Assembly: GCF_015234275.1 (NCBI RefSeq)
Contig: NZ_JADGII010000015.1
Source: Prosthecochloris ethylica
GTDB taxonomy: Bacteria; Bacteroidota; Chlorobiia; Chlorobiales; Chlorobiaceae
DNA length: 39,563 nt
Direction: 5' to 3' (one strand)
Shown piece by piece: positions 1 through 8,704 of this stretch. Numbering within the stretch: position 1 is the stretch's first letter; each line of letters starts with the position of its first letter. Below the pieces are notes generated by a model. The model was not told where the DNA came from. It was given only the letters and a program-made list of their open reading frames with translations, and did not search any database. The position numbers and the translations under genes were made by a program.

Positions 1-78
1 ATCATTTCCCCACGATCGCCCGGGTCAGCGCCGCTGACCCCTACGGAAGACAAGGCAAAAGGCACATCCTGCCTCTCG
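1..78. repeat. Repeat island I (partial, cut by window edge)
   Basis: This gene-free strip lies downstream of the histidine kinase. It contains a type A palindrome (22-40) followed by the usual A tail (CTACGGAAGACAAGGC, 41-56) and one heptamer, GCCTCTC (71-77), of the kind found in arrays elsewhere in the window. The left flank (ATCATTTCC..CACGATCGC) recurs near 8632-8650. The island continues beyond the left edge. Confidence 0.85.
22..40. repeat. Type A palindrome, copy 1
   Basis: GGGTCAGCGCCGCTGACCC: 8-bp stem around a GCC triloop, followed by the CTACGG tail. The match to other A copies is perfect. Confidence 0.9.
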
Positions 79-2100
79 TCATTTACCGGCGTGAAGCCAG
101 CGGTCCAGCATGTCCTGAAGGACCTGGCGCTGAACAGGTTTGGACAGGTAATCATCCATCCCGGACTCGATACACCGTTGCCGGTCCTCTCGTGTAGCGT
201 TTGCCGTCATGGCTATCACGGGTATCCGGCTGTTAGCCGTATTTCCCTTTCCCTCACGGATATGCCGGGTTGCCTCGAACCCGTCCATGACCGGCATCTG
301 CAGGTCCATCAGTACCAGAGCGAAGGTCTTGCGCTGCAGCGCTTCAAGAGCCTCCTTGCCGTTTTCGGCCAGCTCACTCCGGTATCCCATTTTCTCCAGC
401 ATAGCCTGGGCGACTTTCTGGTTGATTGCGTTATCCTCGACAACGAGAATGCGGTCGGAACTCTCCTCTGCTGCGCGATCTGCACGCGAAGACCGCGAAC
501 TGCGACAAGACCGGTGCTCACGACTCAGAACACAGCTCTCACCGGACGCCTGGAGTGCCGTCTTGTCAAAACGAAGACGAAAATGAAAATGAGACCCCTC
601 TCCTGTTCGGCTTTCAACCTTGACACGCCCACCCATAAAGGAAACAAGCCTGTCTACAATCGCGAGCCCCAACCCGGTTCCTCCCTCCTTGCGAGTCGAT
701 GATGCATCGAGCTGAGTAAACTCCCTGAAAATCTGCTCAAGTTTCTGCTCGGGAATGCCAACCCCCGTATCCCGGACGGATATCCCGAGTTCGACACCCT
801 TCTCGTCTTCTGAAACCACGGATACCTCGAGTCGGATATGACCTTTGTAGGTGAATTTAATGGCGTTCTGCAGCAGGTTCATCAATACCTGCCTCAGGTA
901 ACCGGGATATCCAGTGACAGATGTCGGAACGGCGGGATCAAGCTCCTTTTCAAGCAGCAACCCTTTACGGCTTGCCGCATCCTGCATGACAGCGATAACA
1001 TCGCCGAAAAGCTGGACAGGATCGAACGCCTCTTTCTCTTCATCGATATAGCCCGCCTCGATCCGGCTGAAATCCAGAAGATCGTTGATCAGGAGCAGCA
1101 GCATTTTCGAACTTGAATGGGCCGTATCGGCATAATAATGCTGTGCACTGTCGAGCGACGTATCGAGAAGCAGCTCGGTCATCCCGATCACCGCATGAAG
1201 AGGAGTGCGGATCTCGTGGGAAATATTTGCCAGAAACTCACTTTTCGCCTTGTTTGCAGCTTCCGCCTCCTTCCGGGCTTTCTTCAGGGTATGGATAAGG
1301 TCCTGCTGGACCCGCTCTTTCTCCTCCACGTTGCGCTTTTCTTCAGCCAGCCTCTCGTTGAGAGCCCGGGCATCCTTCAACGCGGTTTCCAGCTGCTCTT
1401 TCTGTGACTTCTCTTTCTGCTTCAGATCACGTAAATCACTCTGAAGCACCCCGATGATCTTGTACAGCTCGCTCAGAGGATGATCGGACGAGATCCTGCC
1501 CTCCAGGACCTCGGTGATATCGCGGTCTTCAAACAGCAGATGGCCACAGACCGCGGCAAAATTATCGATCTCGGATCGTGAGACAAGCAGGCTTTCCGAG
1601 TATTGCTGTGTATCGGGCTCGCGCGGCTCATTGATCAGTTCAAACGCTTCGTCCACGGTATCGACAAAGATAAAACGCTGCTGGACAATGCGCGAAAAAA
1701 TACGGAGCATCGACCTCAGGAGAAGAGAGGCTCCACAGATATAGGTAACAGAAGGAGAACAGCGGTACTGCCTGTGGAGGCGGTTCAACTCATTGGCATA
1801 GAGTATTCGTGCATTGATCGAGGCCTTCGTCACATCGGTGTAATCAGCAATCCTGATATACTCGCAATCAGACAACACACCGTCCTCAAACACCTGATTG
1901 ATACAGGGCAGCACTTTTTCAGCAACTTCATACTGAAAATCGCCCCCGAGTGCGGTAAAAAACAAATGGTGAGGAATGACTCCACTGCGATAATAGACCC
2001 CGGTCTGAGGGTCGTCGAACTGCCATCCCGGCCGGAACTCGAGCATATCATGCGATATCGGCAATCTCGTGTCGCCTTGTTTCTCTGAGTTCCTCTCCAT
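79..2100 (-). CDS. Hybrid sensor histidine kinase with C-terminal receiver
   Basis: Cytoplasmic hybrid histidine kinase of about 673 residues; no membrane segment is seen. The order is: an unfamiliar N-terminal region (about 25-160) that looks alpha/beta and STAS-like; a linker; a coiled coil (about 225-290); a HisKA domain with H-box NISHEIRTPLHAVIG (His about 295); a HATPase domain with N-box QVLMNLLQNAIKF and G-boxes DTGVGIP and GGTGLGLAI; an Arg/Ser-rich linker; and a receiver with acidic pair ED, phosphoacceptor Asp about 599 in LVLMDLQMP, then MTAN and the SKP lysine. The ATG at 2100 is preferred over an in-frame TTG at 2148; neither has a clear ribosome site. It lies 158 nt downstream of hypE on the same strand, so read-through from hyp is possible, but a candidate promoter lies between. 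No partner regulator or output domain is visible, so the signal is unknown. The stop codon abuts repeat island I. Confidence 0.9.
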   Translation of the reverse strand: MERNSEKQGDTRLPISHDMLEFRPGWQFDDPQTGVYYRSGVIPHHLFFTALGGDFQYEVAEKVLPCINQVFEDGVLSDCEYIRIADYTDVTKASINARILYANELNRLHRQYRCSPSVTYICGASLLLRSMLRIFSRIVQQRFIFVDTVDEAFELINEPREPDTQQYSESLLVSRSEIDNFAAVCGHLLFEDRDITEVLEGRISSDHPLSELYKIIGVLQSDLRDLKQKEKSQKEQLETALKDARALNERLAEEKRNVEEKERVQQDLIHTLKKARKEAEAANKAKSEFLANISHEIRTPLHAVIGMTELLLDTSLDSAQHYYADTAHSSSKMLLLLINDLLDFSRIEAGYIDEEKEAFDPVQLFGDVIAVMQDAASRKGLLLEKELDPAVPTSVTGYPGYLRQVLMNLLQNAIKFTYKGHIRLEVSVVSEDEKGVELGISVRDTGVGIPEQKLEQIFREFTQLDASSTRKEGGTGLGLAIVDRLVSFMGGRVKVESRTGEGSHFHFRLRFDKTALQASGESCVLSREHRSCRSSRSSRADRAAEESSDRILVVEDNAINQKVAQAMLEKMGYRSELAENGKEALEALQRKTFALVLMDLQMPVMDGFEATRHIREGKGNTANSRIPVIAMTANATREDRQRCIESGMDDYLSKPVQRQVLQDMLDRWLHAGK

Positions 2101-2203
2101 GAAGAGTGTCAATTTGCTCTCTGTACCTACAATCCTTTTGCCTCTCAAACGGGTTCACGTGCGGGGAGGCAGTAGAGACAAAAAACGGAAAAGGAGGGTT
2201 AAA

Positions 2204-2231
2204 CTTATAGTTATTATCAATTTACTGTAAC
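2204..2231 (-). promoter_or_regulatory. Candidate promoter for the histidine kinase
   Basis: On the minus strand, GTTACA (2226-2231) and TATAAG (2204-2209) are separated by 16 nt in an AT-rich patch of the 158-nt gap between hypE and the kinase. The -10 matches TATAAT at 5 of 6 positions and the -35 matches at 4 of 6. Pattern only. Confidence 0.35.
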
Positions 2232-2258
2232 GGAAAGGAAACACCAAGAAAAAGTACG

Positions 2259-3296
2259 TCAGCATATGCGGGGCAACTGCTCTCCCAGCGGCATGTCGAG
2301 AATACGCCTGCTTCCGAACGCCGTCCGCATCACCACCATACCCGGATGCTCCCGAACCACCTCGCCAATTATGGCGGCATCCTTTCCCTCCCGGGAACCG
2401 TTCATCGCCTCCAGCACTGCCTCAGCCTCATCTCGTGGCACAACAACAATAACTTTCCCCTCGTTGGCAACCGTCAACGGATCGATGCCCAGCAATTCGC
2501 AGGCACCTCGAACATCTTCACGCACGGGAAGAGAGGCTTCGTCGAGTTCTATACCGACCGATGAAGCAGCTGCGAGTTCGTTGAGCGTGGCCGCGACGCC
2601 CCCCCGGGTGGGATCGCGCATGGCATGGAGATGCGGCGCGGCCTGGAGAACATCGGCAACCAGGCCGTTCAGTGCGGCCGAATCACTCGAAATCCGGTTC
2701 TGGAATGAGAGGCCTTCACGGGTAGTGAGAATCGCCATGCCGTGGTCGCCGACGGTGCCCGAGAGCAGCACCGCATCGCCCGGACGGAGGTTTCTGCACG
2801 ACAGGTCACGACCCGGCGGAATGAAGCCGACACCGGAGGTATTGATAAACATCCGGTCACACTGCCCTTTCTGCACCACTTTCGTATCGCCGCACGCAAT
2901 CACCACACCGGCCTTGCGCGCGGCGTCGGCCATGCTTTTGACGACCCGTTCGAGGTCGGCGAGCGGCAAACCCTCTTCGAGCACGAACCCGGCACTGAGA
3001 TAACGCGGAACCGCACCACCAACGGCGAGATCGTTCACCGTTCCGTTGACCGCCAGATCCCCGATGGTGCCACCGGGAAAGAAGATCGGCGTAACGACGT
3101 AGGTGTCGGTGGTGAACGCGATGCGCCCCGGCTCGGCGTCGAACCGCGCCTGGTCGTCAAGCTGATCGAGCAGCGGATTGCCGAGATACGGCATGAATAC
3201 CCGTGCCGTCAGTTCCTGAGACAAACGCCCGCCCGCCCCGTGAGCCATCTGGACGGTTTCATGCCGAAGAACAGGTGAAGGACAGCTCAGTTGCAT
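2259..3296 (-). CDS. hypE: Hydrogenase maturation protein HypE
   Basis: HypE receives the carbamoyl group from HypF on its C-terminal cysteine and dehydrates it to the thiocyanate that supplies cyanide ligands for the [NiFe] active-site iron. The 345-residue protein has the family length. Visible marks are the N-terminal AHGAGGR segment, the PurM/AIR-synthase-like ATP-binding fold (TDTYVVTPIFFPGG, DPTRGGVAATLNELA) and the diagnostic C-terminal PRIC with Cys as last residue. It is the last hyp gene of the cluster, 62 nt after hypD. The stretch between them is AT-rich with TAGTGAATAG-like short repeats and no terminator. No feature suggests inactivation. Confidence 0.97.
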   Translation of the reverse strand: MQLSCPSPVLRHETVQMAHGAGGRLSQELTARVFMPYLGNPLLDQLDDQARFDAEPGRIAFTTDTYVVTPIFFPGGTIGDLAVNGTVNDLAVGGAVPRYLSAGFVLEEGLPLADLERVVKSMADAARKAGVVIACGDTKVVQKGQCDRMFINTSGVGFIPPGRDLSCRNLRPGDAVLLSGTVGDHGMAILTTREGLSFQNRISSDSAALNGLVADVLQAAPHLHAMRDPTRGGVAATLNELAAASSVGIELDEASLPVREDVRGACELLGIDPLTVANEGKVIVVVPRDEAEAVLEAMNGSREGKDAAIIGEVVREHPGMVVMRTAFGSRRILDMPLGEQLPRIC

Positions 3297-3358
3297 AAGA
3301 AAAAATGTTCAATAGTGAATAGTTTTTTTGCCTTTCACTGTTTTCCACCCCAAACAAA

Positions 3359-4513
3359 TCAACGCATCAACAACTCCACATACCGATAATACGCGGCACA
3401 GGCTCCTTCGGAGGAAACCATCGTCGCGCCGAGAGGGGTTTGCGGAGTGCACTCTTTGCCGAAAGCCGGGCAGTCAGAGGGTTTGAGATGGCCTTGCAAC
3501 ACCTCTCCGCTCTGGCACAGGGGCGACTCGCGAGGAGCAATATGACCCACGTCGAAGCGCTTTTCGGCGTCGAATCGGGCGTACGCTTCACAGAGCACGA
3601 GGCCGCTTGCCGGGATTACACCGATACCTCGCCACGGGCGATCGGCGATCTCGAACACCTCCTGCATCACCCGACGCGCCTCGGGGTTACCCTCGCGGCT
3701 CACCACTCGCCCGTATGCATTCACTACGCCCGATCGGTCCGCTTCGAGCAGTTCGACCGTCTTCAGGATCGCGTCGAGCAGATCGACCGGCTCGAACCCG
3801 GCAGGCACAATCGGCACGCCAAACTCCGCCGCCACCGGCTCGTACTCCTCGTACCCCATGATGGCACAGACGTGCCCTGCGGCGAGGAACCCCTGCACGC
3901 GGTTGTCAGGCGACGACAGAATCGCCCGCATCGCCGGAGGCACCATTACCTGGCTCACCAGCTCGCTGAAGTTGCCGAGACCCTCACGGGCCGCCTGGTA
4001 CACCGCCATCGCGTTGACCGGAGCCGTGGTCTCGAAACCGACGGCGAGAAACACCACCTCTTTGTCGGGATTGTCGCGTGCAATCTGCAACGCGTCGAGC
4101 GGAGAAAACACGATACGCACATCCGCCCCCTCGCTCCGCGCCATGAACAAGTCCTTCCCACTGCCCGGTACGCGAAGCATATCGCCAAAGCTTGTCAGAA
4201 TCGTGTCCGGCCTTGCCGCAATCGCAAGCGCCCGGTCGATGGTTTCCAGCGGCGTCACGCACACAGGGCACCCCGGCCCATGCACGAGCTGCACGTTCGG
4301 CGGCAGAAGCTGATCGATGCCGTTGCGCAGAATCGAATGTGTCTGCCCGCCGCAGATCTCCATGATCGTCCAGTCATGCCGCGCCACCTGCCGGATACGG
4401 TCAAGCAGCGCGCGAGCACGTGCGGGGTTACGGTATTCATCGATGAATTTCACAAAGAGACCCTCATCATGAAGTTCCTCCATCTGGCGAATCGGGAATA
4501 TCTCCATCGACAT
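3359..4513 (-). CDS. hypD: Hydrogenase maturation protein HypD
   Basis: HypD is the [4Fe-4S] scaffold that, with HypC, holds the Fe(CN)2CO unit. Its 384 residues include the conserved CGGQTH motif, GPGCPVCVTP, FGDMLRVPG, GFETTAP and the C-terminal cysteine cluster (SDCPAFGKEC...GACAAYY) that binds the iron-sulfur cluster. The ATG at 4513 overlaps the 3' end of hypC by 47 nt and is preceded by a GAGAGGGG ribosome site; a second ATG two codons later (4507) is also possible. The overlap suggests translational coupling with its physical partner HypC. Confidence 0.97.
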   Translation of the reverse strand: MSMEIFPIRQMEELHDEGLFVKFIDEYRNPARARALLDRIRQVARHDWTIMEICGGQTHSILRNGIDQLLPPNVQLVHGPGCPVCVTPLETIDRALAIAARPDTILTSFGDMLRVPGSGKDLFMARSEGADVRIVFSPLDALQIARDNPDKEVVFLAVGFETTAPVNAMAVYQAAREGLGNFSELVSQVMVPPAMRAILSSPDNRVQGFLAAGHVCAIMGYEEYEPVAAEFGVPIVPAGFEPVDLLDAILKTVELLEADRSGVVNAYGRVVSREGNPEARRVMQEVFEIADRPWRGIGVIPASGLVLCEAYARFDAEKRFDVGHIAPRESPLCQSGEVLQGHLKPSDCPAFGKECTPQTPLGATMVSSEGACAAYYRYVELLMR

Positions 4514-4748
4514 TGAACGCCCCTCTCTCGATGAGCTCGTCCCAGAGCCTGAGGCTTTCAGCCGCCTCCTCTTCGTCGATGATCTTCAGGGCAAATCCCG
4601 CATGCACAATGGTATACTGCCCTATGGCGATATCCGGCACATACTCCAGGCAAGCCTTTGTTGCGCTTCCGTTGATATCCACCACCCCCATTTTCAACCC
4701 GTTCTCATCACTGACCTCGATCAGTTTCCCCGGTATTGCAAGACACAT
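4467..4748 (-). CDS. hypC: Hydrogenase maturation chaperone HypC
   Basis: Small 93-residue chaperone. The start MCLAIPGK carries the invariant Cys2, which contacts HypD and the hydrogenase large-subunit precursor, and the conserved His lies in the IVHAGFALK motif. The rest is the usual HypC beta-barrel plus an acidic tail. Its 3' end overlaps hypD by 47 nt. Upstream lies repeat island II (383 nt), so hypC either starts its own transcript or relies on read-through from hypF. No hydrogenase structural gene is in the window, so the client enzyme is encoded elsewhere. Confidence 0.96.
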   Translation of the reverse strand: MCLAIPGKLIEVSDENGLKMGVVDINGSATKACLEYVPDIAIGQYTIVHAGFALKIIDEEEAAESLRLWDELIERGAFNVDGDIPDSPDGGTS

Positions 4749-4806
4749 GAGTGTTGTTGATTTGTTATCGCGAACCGTTATTCACTTTTGCCTTTTTCCC
4801 TAAACC

Positions 4807-4883
4807 GTAGGGGCGAGCGGCGCTCGCCCGCTTTTTCTCGTCACTCGTCACTAAGAACTTGTCACTGCGCAACGCGCTCATCC
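4807..4883 (+). repeat. 77-bp block, copy 1
   Basis: Identical over 77 bp to 8705-8781 and 12106-12182, in the same orientation. It comprises GTAG, the type B palindrome, a T5 run, four heptamers (two TCGTCAC, TAAGAAC, TTGTCAC), and a tail ending GCGCTCATCC. Confidence 0.95.
4811..4836 (+). terminator. Type B palindrome with T5 run (terminator-like), copy 1
   Basis: GGGCGAGCGGCGCTCGCCC folds as an 8-bp GC stem with a GGC triloop; GC and then five T follow on the plus strand. This is the shape of an intrinsic terminator for plus-strand transcripts, antisense to the hyp genes. The same arrangement recurs at 8709 and 12110. Termination is inferred from shape only. Confidence 0.5.
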
Positions 4884-4985
4884 CGGCACCTGCCGCCTTT
4901 TTTCGTCACCGGTCACCGATCACCGCGCCGCCAGGCGCTCCAGTCTCCGGTCTCCCGGCGCAAAGCGCCCCCCCCACGATCGCCC

Positions 4986-5004
4986 GGATCAGCGCCGCTG
5001 ACCC
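4986..5004. repeat. Type A palindrome, copy 2 (variant)
   Basis: GGATCAGCGCCGCTGACCC: one substitution relative to other A copies (G to A in the left arm). It gives an A/C mismatch in plus-strand RNA but a G-U wobble in the minus-strand version. Confidence 0.88.
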
Positions 5005-5131
5005 CTACGGAAACAAGGCAAAAGCAAACCCCCGCGCCGACAGGCGCCAATTCGCGTAATCCGCGGACAGTCAAAAGGCAAACATCCGTGAACCGTTATC
5101 CGTTGAAGAACACGTGTCCGCACGACACGTT

Positions 5132-7450
5132 TTACTTTGGACTTATCTTCAGCCACTGCCTGCCGATCACGGCCTGACCAAGGGAGATTCCGCCGTCATT
5201 GCACGGAACGAGGCGGTGAGTCAGCACGTCAAAACCCTTCGCGCGCAACTCCCGCACCAGCCCTTCGAAAAGCAACGGATTCTGAAACACTCCGCCACTC
5301 AACGCAACGGTGTTCAGGCCATATGCCGCACAGGCTTTTCCTGCAATATCAGAAAACATTTTCACAATTGTGACATGAAATCTCCGGCTGATCTCCGTCG
5401 TCGACCGGTCCTGCCCCACAGCATGGGCAATCTCGCTGATCATCGGTGACACCAGGAGCCGTACCGCCCCGTTGCCGGAAGAATCACAGTCATATGAAAA
5501 CGGCTTTCCTGCAAGTCGACCGGCAGCGCTGGTCAGCTCGACCGCAGCCTGACCCTCGTAACTGATATCGGCACGGATATTACAGATAGCGGCAACCGCA
5601 TCGAACAGGCGACCGCAGCTGCTTGTCAGCGGGCAATGAATCGAACGACGCACCATCTCGAGCACCGTGTCGACCGGGCGCCCATCGAACACCTTGAACC
5701 CCGAGCACGAGCAGCCGGCATGGTCCAGGTACCCTGCAGCGGATTTCCATGGATGAAACACCGCAGAATCGCCTCCGGGTAACGGCAACGGCTCGAGCGA
5801 AGCATAACGCTCGAACCCGGCAGCATCACCGACAAGCACCTCCCCGCCCCATACCGTTCCATCCACACCGTAGCCGGAGCCATCGAGAATCAGTCCGACC
5901 GCAGGCCCGTCAACCCCGTTCTCCGCAAGGCAGGAGACGAGATGGGCATGATGATGCTGAACCTCGTGCACTGCCAGGTCCTTCTGCTGCCGGGCCCACT
6001 GCGCTGAAAGATAAGCCGGATGCATATCACACACCAGCAGATCGGGCTTCACCCGGAACAGCCCGAGCAGATGATCGATGGTCTGCTGAAAATGCCTGTA
6101 CGCCTCGTAATTCTTCAAGTCACCGATATGATGGCTGACAAAGCCCTGACTTCGCTTGAGCGCACACACCGTGTTTTTGATTTCTGCCCCCACACCGAGC
6201 ACGGAATCACCATCCGATGTCAGCTGCAGAGGCGCAGGCACGTACCCCCTGCTGCGCCTGACCTGGCGAAGACTGCCGTCGAGGCAGATCGTGACGGAAT
6301 CGTCACAACTGACATGAATCGGCCGATTGTGCAGAAGAAACGCATCGGCAATCTCCCGAAGGGTCCCCAGCGCCTCCTCATTCGATGTTGTCATCGGCTC
6401 CTCGCTGGCATTGGCGCTGGTCATCACCAGGAAAGGAAATCCCTCACGCATAAGAAGCACATGAAGCGGCGTGTACGGCATCAGGATACCGATCCTCGGA
6501 TTACCCGGAGCGACAGAAGAAGCCAGGATACCGCCGTTACGCTTCAGGAGCAGCACAATCGGCGCTTCGGGAGAAAGCAGGGCCTCACGCTCCTCATCAT
6601 CGAGATAGGCAACCCGTTCAGCTGCAGCGAAATCTGCCGCCATAACGGCAAACGGCTTTTCCTCCCGGCCTTTTCGGCGGCGAAGCATGGCAACCGCTTC
6701 TTCGTTGCAGGCATCCACCGCAAGGTGAAAGCCTCCAAGCCCCTTGACCGCAACCACATTGCCGTTGCGCAGAAGCCGGGCTGCAGCCGTAACCGGATCC
6801 TCTGCAGCGATAACGTTCCCACCGGTATCCAGCAGCTGCAGCTCAGGCCCGCACACGGGACAGGCATTCGGCTGGGCATGAAAGCGGCGGTCTGCAGGAT
6901 CACGATACTCGCTGTTGCATCTTTCGCACATCACGAACGAGTTCATCGTCGTCTGCGGACGATCGTAGGGAATGGCCTCGGTAATGGTATAGCGGGGCCC
7001 GCAGTTGGTGCAGTTGATGAACGGGTAACGATAACGACGGTCGTCGGGATCGAGCAGTTCACGCCGGCAATCATCGCATAACGCAATATCGGGTGGCACC
7101 ACCGTCTCGACATCCGCTCCTGCTGCTGAAGAATGAATAGCAAACCCCTCGTCATCAGCCGGCGGAATCTCACTGGTTACCAGCGACACAATTTTCGCCA
7201 GGGGAGGAGCGCCGGAATCGAGAGCAGTGACAAAACGTTCGAGATCTCCCTGTTCTGATGACTGCACCTCGATTTCGACACCACAAGCCGTATTGCGCAC
7301 AAAACCGCTGAGCCCGAGCTCTGCCGCGAGGCGATAGACGAACGGCCGGAACCCGACACCCTGCACCACCCCAGACACCTGGAGCCGGAAACGACGGGTG
7401 CCGGGTCCGTTCAGACCTGCTCCAGGCGTCTTTTGAGCCACTCCATCCAT
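5132..7450 (-). CDS. hypF: Carbamoyltransferase HypF
   Basis: HypF makes carbamoyl-adenylate from carbamoyl phosphate and ATP and transfers the carbamoyl group to HypE. The 772-residue protein has all expected parts: an N-terminal acylphosphatase domain (VQGVGFRPFVYRLA, about 28-41); two zinc-finger-like units (CDDCRREL...INCTNCGPRY and CERCNSEY...NACPVCGP); a YrdC-like domain (KGLGGFHLAVDA); and a Kae1-like domain with HHHAHLVSCLAENG and the GGVFQNPLL signature near the C terminus. The start at 7450 overlaps hypB by 40 nt, suggesting coupling. The last codons (KISPK and stop) lie in a heptamer-type AAGTCCA/AAGTAAA stretch of island II, so the very C terminus seems to be repeat-derived. Confidence 0.97.
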   Translation of the reverse strand: MDGVAQKTPGAGLNGPGTRRFRLQVSGVVQGVGFRPFVYRLAAELGLSGFVRNTACGVEIEVQSSEQGDLERFVTALDSGAPPLAKIVSLVTSEIPPADDEGFAIHSSAAGADVETVVPPDIALCDDCRRELLDPDDRRYRYPFINCTNCGPRYTITEAIPYDRPQTTMNSFVMCERCNSEYRDPADRRFHAQPNACPVCGPELQLLDTGGNVIAAEDPVTAAARLLRNGNVVAVKGLGGFHLAVDACNEEAVAMLRRRKGREEKPFAVMAADFAAAERVAYLDDEEREALLSPEAPIVLLLKRNGGILASSVAPGNPRIGILMPYTPLHVLLMREGFPFLVMTSANASEEPMTTSNEEALGTLREIADAFLLHNRPIHVSCDDSVTICLDGSLRQVRRSRGYVPAPLQLTSDGDSVLGVGAEIKNTVCALKRSQGFVSHHIGDLKNYEAYRHFQQTIDHLLGLFRVKPDLLVCDMHPAYLSAQWARQQKDLAVHEVQHHHAHLVSCLAENGVDGPAVGLILDGSGYGVDGTVWGGEVLVGDAAGFERYASLEPLPLPGGDSAVFHPWKSAAGYLDHAGCSCSGFKVFDGRPVDTVLEMVRRSIHCPLTSSCGRLFDAVAAICNIRADISYEGQAAVELTSAAGRLAGKPFSYDCDSSGNGAVRLLVSPMISEIAHAVGQDRSTTEISRRFHVTIVKMFSDIAGKACAAYGLNTVALSGGVFQNPLLFEGLVRELRAKGFDVLTHRLVPCNDGGISLGQAVIGRQWLKISPK

Positions 7451-8220
7451 TCTTCAACTCCCTCACCGGTTGCCGCAGAGAGTTCAAACCATTCCAGGTG
7501 ATGATTGACCCTCATGGCATGTTCCCGGCATGCCGCCGCATCGAACGGCACGTAGGGAAGCAGGTCGATTTTGTTGAGGATACACACATCAGCTTCATGG
7601 AACATCGTCGGATACTTCAACGGCTTGTCATCCCCCTCCGTCGTACTGATAATGACCACTTTCAACGCCTCTCCGAGATCGAACAACGCCGGGCAGACCA
7701 GGTTGCCGACATTCTCGATACAGAGCAGCGAACCGCTGGCGACATCCATCTCACGCACCGCACGGTTGATCATCGCCGCATCGAGATGGCAGCCGGTCCC
7801 GGTATTGACCTGCACCACCGGTACGCCAAGAGCATCGATCCGCTCAGCATCCTGCATGGTCTGCTGATCGCCTTCGATCACACTCACCGGGCGTACCTCC
7901 CGAAGCAGGGGAATCATCTTTTCCAGCAGGCTTGTCTTGCCGGAACCGGGAGAGCTCAGAAAATTCAGCGCGAGAATTCCGCGCGCCTCGAAGTACCCCC
8001 TGTTGCGTTCGGCAAGCAGATTGTTCTGCATGAGAACATCCTGCTCCATCCTCACCTGGCGCCCCTGCCCTGCAGCCGGTTCATGATGATGCCCATGATC
8101 GTGACCGTGTCCATGATCATGCACATGACCACCATCATCGACATGCACATGCCAGTTTGCATCACCGGGCTTGCACAGCACAGCCCCGCCATCCGAAGAA
8201 CATCCACACGTATCGCACAT
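7411..8220 (-). CDS. hypB: Nickel-binding GTPase HypB
   Basis: HypB is the GTPase that, with HypA, delivers nickel to the hydrogenase large subunit. The 269-residue protein starts MCDTCGCS, the CXXCGC-type high-affinity nickel site, followed by a His/Asp/Gly-rich stretch (about 24-50, many HDHGH units) that is likely nickel storage. The P-loop is SSPGSGKTSLLEKM, followed by EGDQQT, the CHLDA metal-site cysteine and histidine, and the NKIDLLPYVPFD guanine motif. It runs directly into hypF (40-nt overlap). Upstream is the 632-nt repeat island III, which separates it from hypA, normally its adjacent partner. Confidence 0.97.
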   Translation of the reverse strand: MCDTCGCSSDGGAVLCKPGDANWHVHVDDGGHVHDHGHGHDHGHHHEPAAGQGRQVRMEQDVLMQNNLLAERNRGYFEARGILALNFLSSPGSGKTSLLEKMIPLLREVRPVSVIEGDQQTMQDAERIDALGVPVVQVNTGTGCHLDAAMINRAVREMDVASGSLLCIENVGNLVCPALFDLGEALKVVIISTTEGDDKPLKYPTMFHEADVCILNKIDLLPYVPFDAAACREHAMRVNHHLEWFELSAATGEGVEEWMEWLKRRLEQV

Positions 8221-8373
8221 AATTGTTTGTCGATTTATTGATTCGTTAACCGTTATCCGTTGAAAAACACGTGTCCGCTCGACACTGTTTACTTATGACA
8301 TTTTACCTTGTACTTTCCCGATCACTGGTGACTTACTGGTCACCATTCACCGCGCGCAAGCCCACACCCCAAC

Positions 8374-8392
8374 GGGTCAGCGCCGCTGACCC
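8374..8392. repeat. Type A palindrome, copy 3
   Basis: Perfect GGGTCAGCGCCGCTGACCC followed by the CTACGGAAGACAAGGC tail. Confidence 0.92.
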
Positions 8393-8443
8393 CTACGGAA
8401 GACAAGGCAAAAACCAGCCTGCAACAAACCACAAGCGCAACCC

Positions 8444-8471
8444 GCCTCTAGCCTCTTGTCTCTCGTCTCTT
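8444..8471. repeat. Heptamer array, four GYCTCTN units
   Basis: Four consecutive 7-bp units (two GCCTCT-type, then two GTCTCT-type) with variable last base. A TCCTCCC unit and GCGCCGC follow. The same four-unit array recurs at 8559, 11861, 12194 and 34233. Confidence 0.85.
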
Positions 8472-8558
8472 TCCTCCCGCGCCGCAAGGCGCTCCGGTCT
8501 CCATTCTCCCCATCACAATGCTCCACCTTTCCCATTCTCCACCCCGAAAGCGCATCCC

Positions 8559-8586
8559 GCCTCTCGTCTCTTGCCTCTTGTCTCTT
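8559..8586. repeat. Heptamer array, four GYCTCTN units
   Basis: Again exactly four units (GCCTCTC, GTCTCTT, GCCTCTT, GTCTCTT), followed by TTATCCC and a GCACCGCAGGCGCTCC stretch as in other islands. Confidence 0.85.
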
Positions 8587-8652
8587 TTATCCCGCACCGC
8601 AGGCGCTCCGGCCTCCAGACGCACAGCGCCAATCATTTCCTCACGATCGCTC

Positions 8653-8671
8653 GGGTCAGCGCCGCTGACCC
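8653..8671. repeat. Type A palindrome, copy 4
   Basis: Perfect copy. It faces the type B palindrome at 8709 across a 37-nt linker, with CCCCTAC on its inner side opposing GTAGGGG of B. Confidence 0.92.
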
Positions 8672-8704
8672 CTACGGAAGATAAGGCACATATTCGTGAA
8701 TGGT

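Larger units (their letters stand above)
4749..5131. repeat. Repeat island II, between hypF and hypC
   Basis: A 383-nt stretch with no credible gene. It contains a CGTTATT-type heptamer pair (about 4768-4781), a type B palindrome (4811-4829) inside a 77-bp block found three times (4807-4883), TCGTCAC-type heptamers (4838-4865), three NNTCACC heptamers (4904-4924), a GGCGCTCC/GTCTCC stretch, a type A palindrome (4986-5004), part of the decamer cassette (about 5048-5067), and CGTTATC-type heptamers (5087-5107) leading into a TTTACTT-type stretch that holds the hypF stop codon. Reading frames across it translate repeats and are not genes. Confidence 0.9.

Noticed and set aside
4807..4883. Insertion sequence or MITE with terminal inverted repeats
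   Set aside because: The 77-bp block has an internal palindrome but no terminal inverted repeats and no obvious target duplication. A REP-like origin fits better, though a MITE is not excluded.
4788..5177. Open frame of 129 codons between hypF and hypC
   Set aside because: It covers the type B hairpin, heptamers and type A palindrome and enters hypF antisense. It is repeat translation, not a gene.
8271..8684. Open frame of 137 codons in island III
   Set aside because: It translates repeat modules (RVSAADPYGR appears twice from type A palindromes and their tail). It lacks domain content and a ribosome site, and similar frames occur in every island.
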